A stretch of 64,000 nucleotides of DNA from Hetaerina americana (Eukaryota > Arthropoda > Insecta > Odonata > Calopterygidae), in NCBI GenBank assembly GCA_022747635.1, contig JAKTNV010000005.1, positions 47,303,013 through 47,367,012 on the forward strand, given 5' to 3'. Positions within the stretch are counted from its first letter, which is position 1; each line of letters begins with the position of its first letter. The notes beneath the pieces were generated by a model. The model saw only the letters and a program-made list of their open reading frames with translations. It ran no database searches and was not told the origin of the DNA. Below, one piece after another: positions 56,331 to 64,000 of the stretch. The position numbers were made by a program, and so were the translations under genes.

Positions 56331-59280
56331 ACCCATCGGCGCTTGTGTTTTTCCCCTTTTTGGTTATTTACGCTCGGCCCTTGAAATATCCCAACGTTTA
56401 TTCATTATGGATACAACGATATTGTGTGCTCATTACTACTACTCTCTCCTCTCTAAATATATACCTACAATTATCTACATTTTACCCTGAAAGCCGTTAA
56501 TAGGAGTTAAGTCACCAGGTATTGTTAATTAAAGTAATACATTACAGGTTTCGGTAATTATATTGCGTGGTGTTTCCTTCTCCCTCGGTCAGAAGTTGTG
56601 CGAGGTAAAATAGATATCTTATACTGGTCATTTTAGTAGTTTGATTGTGATCCCAGTTTATATTGTGACGCCGCGCTAAAATTATTTTCTCTCATACCAT
56701 TAAACTATACACGTATGTCATTTGTGTTAATCTAATTAAAATTACTGTGCATGATATCTTGATATAAAGTGAATCTCAACCAAGGATATCCAAGCCAAAA
56801 CGGACAGTTTTTCTCTGTATCCTCTACGATTATTAATTTAGGTATTTCTGAGGAGAGCCCAAAATGGTAGCCATATATTAACGGTGAGGTTACACCAGCC
56901 AAAAATAAAAACGGTTCCATGAGTATGTTATTCAAATAATTTCCAGCTATTCGTTTAATAAAATCAAGGTTGTCAATTGTAACTCCTCAGGTTTACAAAC
57001 GTGCCTTCCTTATGCTAAAAATTGTTTTTAATTTAATCCTCAAACATTTCATTATTTGCTTATCAGCCCATCTTGGTCGATAGAAGCAAGCTTGACTGGG
57101 TTTATTTCCCCAGGAATATATTGCTATGCGTTTTTACAGTTTTCCCTGGAGTCACCTCTTGTTACATAATAATATACATAACCGTTTTATTTTTTGCATT
57201 TTATTTAGCACCGGCTTTATCTTATCTATGTGGTACTTCTCGCCTTTTCATAAAATTTCAACCTATCATTCAATTCTATATAAGATATTAATTTATATAA
57301 AAAGTAAACAGCAATTCAACTAGTAGTTTGCATCATATATGACTGAAGTGAAGCTGTAGCATATCAATTCATGAAACAATGTACGTAGTTGATGAAAACT
57401 TCGTTGAATAAGACATGAATAGCAGAATGTAGTATGCCAAAAATGCAGAGACAGCTCTGCTCATGCAGAGACATCTCTTAAATATATAAATTACCTTTGC
57501 TATGGAAATCACCTATCTTCAATCAAGTCTTGAGGCAATAATCTTCCTAATTTTTTAATTTTAAGGGCTGAAATGAATTTTTTAGCGATGAAATTTAATA
57601 TTAATTTAATAAATTTATCATCATAGCTCAACGGAAAAATTTCATAATTATTATTTATCTAATACAAACTCGATAAAATACGACATTTGTTGAAATGATC
57701 CATTTCTGTCTCCCTGGTATACCGTTATTCTGCCAGCGTGATATATCCCTATAATAATCCAATGGTTCCTCCCTTTATCCTGCTTTCTAAGCCTAAATCC
57801 TACCTTAAATTCTACTCCAGTCTTCAAGCAAATCCTAATTCCTACTCTATTGCGGCACCGTTCGTCAAAAAGTCAGCCTCTGAATTTCATCGCTCACCTT
57901 CCTGCGTGGAAAGTTAGCGAATGAATCTTCTTCTCCATTCACACCAAAGTACTTCTCCCATCTCTCTATTCAGAAAACCTCATTCTCTCCGACTTCCTCC
58001 GCTCACTTTGTCCCATAATCCCTGTTTTCGATTGCTTCCTGTCCTTGGGCATCTTAAGTATGTTCTCAAACCTGAGTGCCATTTTCCATTTGTAGATGAT
58101 CATCAGAAAACATTTTTTTGAAAGATTCATCCACGCATCCCGGAGTGAGTTCCATGAATGTCGGGCTTTCCTAAATCTTATCAAAAGCGATGCCATTCTG
58201 TCAGATGATGTACCTACATATTGCATTAAGGTGCTAATCTTGTCTTCGTATCGATTTCTTCAATTTCAATACTATACCGTGTGAAACATCACAAATGTTT
58301 GTGGGAGGTAAAATAGGCATACAAAGTGAAATTATATTGTTACTGTGAGGTAATCGTGAAGAAAATTGCCAAGGGATAGGAGTAATTTCATCACTCTTTG
58401 AAGAATCTTCTGTAGATACTTTCGTAATCGCCAACGTGTCCCGAGAAAATAGGTTATGTAAATAAATATTTGCTACATTCATTTAATATTTCATTTGAGC
58501 ATTCCGGTGTGCCGATATATAGTGCAGGAACTCTATTGATTTGCAGTCATAAGAATTAATATTAGTTTCCCATACTTTCCTGAAATACTTAAATTTGCTT
58601 GAGCATTTTGTGAATGGAAAGAATAAGGAACCAGTTTTTTCTACTATGTTGTTACATTTTCTCTAATCATGGAGAAAATTTATTCTAATAAAGCGGGATT
58701 TTATTGAACTCAATATGATTCTTTGGTGGAAATATTTTTTAATTGCTTTTATTTATTTGCCGCTTATTCTGGATAATAAAAGTCAGTCATAGGCTTAAGT
58801 GCGTACAATGTCAACTTTATGTTGCATTTCTATTAGTTTTGCCCAGAAACCTGTGGAGTGAATTTGGGGAGTAGTTTAATAAAAATCGAACACCCGCTAC
58901 AACAACCAGTCCGTGCATCGACAAGGGCATGACCCAGAAGCTGCATGCACCTCTGAGTTTCCCTTTTTGTATTTATCCTACCGCAGCGATGGCAGTATCG
59001 ATGCCTAAAATTCAATTAGAGCGACTCTACATATTTTTCAAATGTGTGCTCCCTACCCACTAAATACATATTTGAATCCATTGCTTTTTCAAAATATTTA
59101 GATGGCCAATTCCTTGGCTCATTCCGATTTAAATATACAATATCCCAATTATTAGCGCTTAACTTTAATCTATATTCTTAATGAACACCAGCCTGCAATA
59201 TTAACCGGCTAGGAGAAATTCACCACTTGCTAGACTCGTCATTTATTCGTACAGATATTTAGATGTCCCGTTAGTTTTAT
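56331..59280. other. AT-rich non-coding DNA
   Basis: No gene recognised. A short less AT-rich patch at 58850-59000 has a 60-codon Cys-rich minus frame that I cannot assign. Confidence 0.5.
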
Positions 59281-59985
59281 TTAGTACCCTACGAGCCACC
59301 ACCAGGGGTCTGGTAGGGGTTGATGATACACAAAATTAGCACGGCCCAAATCACCTTTCCCTCATAGCGTGGTTGGACAAAAGTTATTTTATTCTGAAAC
59401 CTTATCCTTCGTGGGGAAAATGACATCTTACATCTATTTGTTCTGCACTAATATTTTTAAATTAAATAAACAAGATCTCTCCTACCATAATACGAAGGAA
59501 ATAATAACCCATTTTCGACATTAATTAAAGAGACATATTTTCAATATACATGTGGACAGAAAACGCTTGTATGCAAGAGATTTAATCTGTAAAATAGCCC
59601 TAGCTCTATTAGTGATTTCCAATCTACATCCTTTAATACTTTTGTTACGCTACTTAGTTTGTCATGACAGCGTTTAAAAATCTAGCTCCTCTACGCTGCA
59701 CGCAATTCAATTCGGCAATGGATCCACCTTCATGAAAATCTCACACACAAGCAGCATATTCTAAATGAGGCCTTACCAGCGAAAGACAAATTCCTCTTTA
59801 AATTTTTCGTCACAATGCCCCAGTATGTTTACTCATGTCGTGAGTTAGAGCAACGCCTTCGTACTTAATCGAGTCTAAACTTTCTATTTCGATGTTCCTG
59901 AATTAGTAGGATGTCGGGAGGGATCTCTCTGATAAGTAGCCCAATTTAATTCATCCCTTGGTAGAAACTCTTGCAGTTTATGCAA
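59281..59985 (-). mobile_element. Decayed CR1-like LINE, 3' part
   Basis: On the minus strand conserved pieces appear in order: a strand resembling SIKYEGVALTHDMSKH near 59830-59880, LSLVRPHLEYAACV near 59745-59790, IAELNCVQRRGARFL near 59700, KRCHDKLSSVTKVLKDVDWKSL near 59600-59670, and a tail ending INPYQTPGGGS. This is the post-RT region of CR1/Jockey-like LINEs (compare LVRPxLEYA and VQRRAARF in that group). Stops and frame changes show it is dead. The 3' end lies near 59285. It is a different family from the LINEs at 22 and 42 kb. Confidence 0.72.
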
Positions 59986-60333
59986 AATATTATTTAATTT
60001 AGCGATATCGGTTTATTTTTTCTTAATCATCAAATGTACCTACCCTTTTTAAGTTTATGCTGCCATTGTCTGCTATTTTTGATTGAGTTACAAAATCCTT
60101 ATTCCAATTAATTGCATTCACGCTGTTGCAGTAATGTATTAATTTTTATATGATGTAATTTTATTTCACTTTATTGAATGCTATCCTGTGAAATTACTCT
60201 GTAAATTTTTGCTGTAAACAAGAAATGTATTTCGTACGATATTTTTTAGCTTTACGTCGTTTGAGTTTCTCTTCAGATGATTGATTCTCTTGGCCTAGCA
60301 TTCTAGTCACACTATAACGCTCTAAATCGCTGC
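59986..60333. other. AT-rich non-coding DNA
   Basis: Nothing recognisable. Confidence 0.5.
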
Positions 60334-60540
60334 TTATAGAAAACGCGCCCGAAAGTCAAATTCAAGAGTAGGTAGGATGCGCTGCACTCGGCAGTGGGGC
60401 GATCGAGAAGTTGTTGGTCGATCACTTCTGATCGACCGTGGGAAGGTTCGCCGAAAGCCTAACATACCGCGACTGCTCGTGGGGTCACAGCTGTGATAAC
60501 CAATTGGGAAGCCACGAGCACTGCTTTGTCTCATATTGGA
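60334..60540. other. GC-richer structured patch with nested inverted repeats
   Basis: Inside AT-rich DNA this 200-bp patch contains GGTCGATC-ACTTCT-GATCGACC (8-bp perfect stem, about 60416-60437) nested in GGCGA/TCGCC, and a second stem GCTCGTGG/CCACGAGC (about 60475-60522). It could be a structured RNA or a transposon fragment; I cannot assign it to a known family. Confidence 0.5.
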
Positions 60541-62299
60541 AATGAGAGTCGTGCTATATTCAGAGACACAAGTCGTAGAATAAAAAATTATATCAATGAT
60601 TCTAAACTAATTTAAAGGTTAAATTTTACCTTTCTTACGCGTGTTTTTGAAAATTGATTTATCTCACTTTAAAATGAAATACTTAGATACCTATGTTCTG
60701 CTGTAGTTAATAATGATGATCAAGAGTGAATTCATTCAAAAGTGGTCTGAGAGTGATTGGAGGTTGCAATGGTGGGCCGGATAAATCAGTAACGTAGAAA
60801 TAGCGCGTAATTGAGGAATTAGAAGAATAAGAAATTACATGAAATGATTGAAATACCCCGGCTTCTAATTAGACGACAGTGAAACTTATTCGTAAATAAA
60901 TTCCCAATTGTGCATTAGGTATGAACAGTGCTCAATTGTTCGCTGTGGTCCCATCTTTCTCTCATTGGAGGCTTTTGAACTCGTTACTGCCCCTATCACA
61001 TCTACCGCTAGAGCCATCACTCCTTTAACTCTTGTAGGAACTTAAACACATCTACGCAGAGTATTTAGTGAGGGTATTTATGAGTTTTAGAAACGTTTAA
61101 CTATGTTTCATTTTAAAGGACATTTTTTATATTGCTATAAATATCAACCTATTTCATAAATGGAATTATCAGATCATCTATATAATACAGATAAATATAT
61201 TAGTACTCTTGGTCATGTAGGATATTTGAAGGATTGAGGAGATCTATCATTGCGTCTTCGATGATTTCTATTTATTTTGCAAAATTGAAATTGATTTTAA
61301 CCATCGTCCATGTATGTAATATCTGCGTTAAATACTTCCCCTTGTAGTGAAAATAATATATGGATTGAATCAATTTTTATAAACGCCCTTATGTATTTTG
61401 TGTTTTCATTTTATTCTTATTGTGGTGATGAATACGCCTATTAATTTTCTTCTAGGATGTGTTATAAAAGCAACAGCAGCCTGACTAATCAATTTTGCAT
61501 AATTTAAAAAGATCTATTTGCTACACGATAATGTTTAAGGAATTAATTTCCCCTTTAATTTTAGGTAAAAAATCGCAATAGGGTATGATTATTAAATTCA
61601 TATTAATAGAAAAATGTTGACCATGCAAAGCCATCGTACGTCTTTAGGGTATTTGGGTTTCGAATAGATTTTTTTATTTAATTTATCTTAGATTCTTTTT
61701 TAGTGGCTCGGTGACATATTGATACGATGATTTTTCATAGCGGTCAGTTTGTTTACAGAAAATACCATTAATGTTATATTGGACAACTTTTAATGAATCC
61801 CTTTGATATTAATTTATTGCTTCACTATTTATTGCAGCACCATAAAACCAAAGTTGCCTTCACGTCGTCTGCCGAAAAAATCTTGAATACACAAGCGTGA
61901 AAGGGAGCAAAGAGAAGTGGTGGTCTTCTGCTCTCGCGAAAAGAAACAAGATCATAGAGCCTCTATGCCCATTGCTCCTCCCTAGAGACCCAGGAAAATA
62001 ACCCAGGCGTCCCTTTCACCCAGACTGACTCAAAGGCAAAAGGTCGAGAACCGTAGCAAAGTCCAGGCACCAGAGATGAGAAAGCCCTGCTACCGAATCT
62101 AGAGAGATGCTCTCTATTTTTCTCTCTCGTGATCAGTCGGAACACGCTGAAGGAAATTTTGTGTGCGTTCTTCTGTGCGGATGGTATGAGTGGGGTCATT
62201 ATGTCCCCACCAAATAAATAAAACCTTACAAACTCTCACACGTGTACACACGACTAGCACACGCGTATTCCTCCCATCCCATCCCTTTTTTTTTACACG
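60541..62299. other. AT-rich non-coding DNA
   Basis: No gene recognised. The last 400 bp is less AT-rich, with small frames lacking domains. Confidence 0.5.
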
Positions 62300-62920
62300 G
62301 CCGTCTGGTAGATTCGGAGCGGAGCTCACGCCATTCCGTTGGTAATTAAGGAATAAAAATAACTCCTGCGAGCGCTAGATGGAAGGGGTTTGGGGGGGTG
62401 AGGGAAGTTTTTAGGGGAGTGAAATTCCGATTCGTGGAAGAGACGGAGAAAGGGAAAATATTTATTTATACTTTTGTTTGTGCGCGCGAGTGCGTGTTTT
62501 TATGGGTCTTCCCAGACGTCTCTTCCGTTACGAGGGCCGAAAAGCGGGGAGCGGAAGGGGAAAATTAGCGAGGGGAGGGGGACACTCGCTCACTTCGACT
62601 GAGCGCCGCACACCCACCTCTCCTCCCTCCCACACCTTCCCCACCCTCCTCGCCCGTCCGCCATGCACACGACCTCTGCTCCCATCCCTCTCACTACATC
62701 CTCCACCTCGACTTTTTACCCTTTCCCTCTCCTGTCTCCCTTCCCTCCCCCCTCCACCACCCCTCCCCCCACGGCTCCTCATATCCCCCACCTCCGACTC
62801 ATTATCTCGAATAGGAAGGGGGTGGTGAGGGGCGGGGATGCGCTGTGGGCGGAGGCAGCGGGAGGGAGGGAATGCAGATGGATGGGAAGGGAGGGGGAGA
62901 AAGATAGGATTCAATTAACG
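62300..62920. other. Island with repeated purine/pyrimidine polarity switches
   Basis: The plus strand is G/A-rich at 62380-62590, C/T-rich at 62610-62800 and G/A-rich again at 62815-62910. Frames on both strands are compositional. Confidence 0.5.
62385..62405 (+). other. Potential G-quadruplex
   Basis: GGGG-TTT-GGGGGGG-TGA-GGG fits four G-runs of at least three with short loops. Confidence 0.5.
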
Positions 62921-64000
62921 TCCAAAATGGTAATTGGTGTTCGCTCAAGGAAAATTTAATTAAGGTCCTGGTCGCAAAATCGAGGCTTCTCTACTTGGAT
63001 TTCCTGCGTTTACCACTGTTATTATGATACCAGTGTTTTTTTCCCTCGCGGAGCGCTGGGGGCCATTTGAAAGGATAAACTTGCTCTCTTTTTACAAAGG
63101 GTCCCCATCATTACCGTCATTAGTATTATGCTCGGCGTCACTCCGTATCCTCCAAGCTCCTTAGGTAATTGTCGCTACTTCCTTCTTTATGTCGGGGTCG
63201 TTGCTTTACCACCGCCCCTGGTGCCAAAACATCACGCCCCTGTCGCTCCCTTGTCACACTTTCGAAGCCTTCTTCTTTCGTTTATGAATGCTCGGAGGTT
63301 AAAACTGGGTCTAGCGTTTTATGCCCTGTATAAATTGGCCACGGATGACCTTCCATTGTAGAAGTTAATACCGAGGGTTAAAGATGCAAATTTTCTCCAG
63401 CAGCAAAAATTTTTCATTTTTTGCTCAACATTATCCGATGAAAAACTCGACCCATTTGGAGTGTTTATTGGCATATTTAAAATACGTCTTCTAGAAAAAT
63501 TTGGATGAGAAATATATTCATTGACATTGTATATGATTACGATTTATACTTAGTGTTTTTAAAGCTGATTGTTGGTGGTTAAATATCAAACTTCAACGCA
63601 GCATGTGGTACGGTGGAATAGAATGAATATATTGGTAAGTTGACGACCTATGTGCCTATCTTTAACTAATAGGTTTCAATTTATTTCAAACCGACTGCTG
63701 TGCTTATATACATATATTTTGCATACATTGCCTGTATATTTACCAAGGAGATTAATTAAATCCTGAAATTAAAAAAAAAATTAAGTCGAAATTAAAATTA
63801 CCTCTAACCAGCCTCATGCCATTTTACGTGGAGGTTTCCTTGGAATCATATTTTTTACCAACTCATCTCAATTAAGAGCTTATTTATTATTCTGAATAAG
63901 TTTTTCATATTTATGTCTTAGTTGTGTTTTAACTTTCACTCATCTTTATAATTTTTATCTGTAACACAAATTATTATCAAATATTTTTATATATTTCCTA
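62921..64000. other. Non-coding DNA
   Basis: A 77-codon frame at 63128-63361 has no recognised domain. The remainder is AT-rich with nothing assignable. Confidence 0.5.

Noticed and set aside
58970..59010. GATGGCAGTATCGATGCC, resembling part of U4 snRNA
   Set aside because: The match is limited to about a dozen bases; flanking U4 sequence is absent on both sides.

Overview
The window looks like a piece of a large, repeat-rich arthropod genome, most likely an insect. The grounds are the transposon content (mariner/SETMAR-type DD34D transposases, a Tx1-type LINE, tRNA-derived SINEs), the AT-rich background, long (TA)n microsatellites, and the lack of any bacterial gene organisation. I cannot name the species. 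I found no exon of a conserved host gene, so this is probably intergenic or deep intronic DNA. Every open frame I can assign to a family belongs to a mobile element.

Layout. 1-8.7 kb: AT-rich non-coding DNA with three GC-richer islands of strong purine/pyrimidine strand bias. 8.8-17.5 kb: the centrepiece, two Tx1-clade non-LTR retrotransposons head to head around a 78-bp spacer. The left copy (minus strand, 9029-14686) has an intact ORF1 and an ORF2 (endonuclease plus reverse transcriptase) broken by one frameshift. The right copy (plus strand, 14765-17282) keeps an intact 529-residue ORF1 but has lost nearly all of ORF2 in one clean, in-frame deletion, making it an ORF1-only derivative comparable to mammalian HAL1. 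Both copies end directly against the same 181-bp repeat with a tRNA-like head. That repeat reads as identical on both sides although the LINE 3' UTRs themselves have diverged.

17.5-18.1 kb: chimeric (TA)n-linked tandem units built from the tail of that repeat and reversed 3' ends of a second LINE family. 19.9-20.8 kb: a mariner element whose 5' end is replaced by an inverted copy of its 3' end. 22.3-23.2 kb and 42.2-44.4 kb: decayed copies of the second LINE family. 25.5-25.8 kb: a 184-bp palindrome within a 216-bp insert bounded by 14-bp direct repeats, with a hammerhead-like motif near its centre. 33.3-34.0 kb and 48.9-49.6 kb: two near-identical 753-bp mariner deletion derivatives that encode only the DNA-binding half of the transposase. 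34.1-34.4 kb: a tRNA-derived SINE. 38.9-39.7 kb: a decayed SETMAR-like transposase. 59.3-60.0 kb: a decayed CR1-like LINE. The rest is AT-rich unique DNA broken by purine- or pyrimidine-biased GC-richer islands near 18.7, 27.3, 30.2, 32.5, 37.8, 46.5, 55.6 and 62.6 kb, several of which switch strand polarity abruptly in the middle.

The genes do not form a host pathway. The functional logic is that of transposons: ORF1 proteins that package LINE RNA, an endonuclease/RT that copies it, and shortened derivatives (ORF1-only LINE, HTH-only mariner) that could depend on or interfere with complete relatives elsewhere in the genome.
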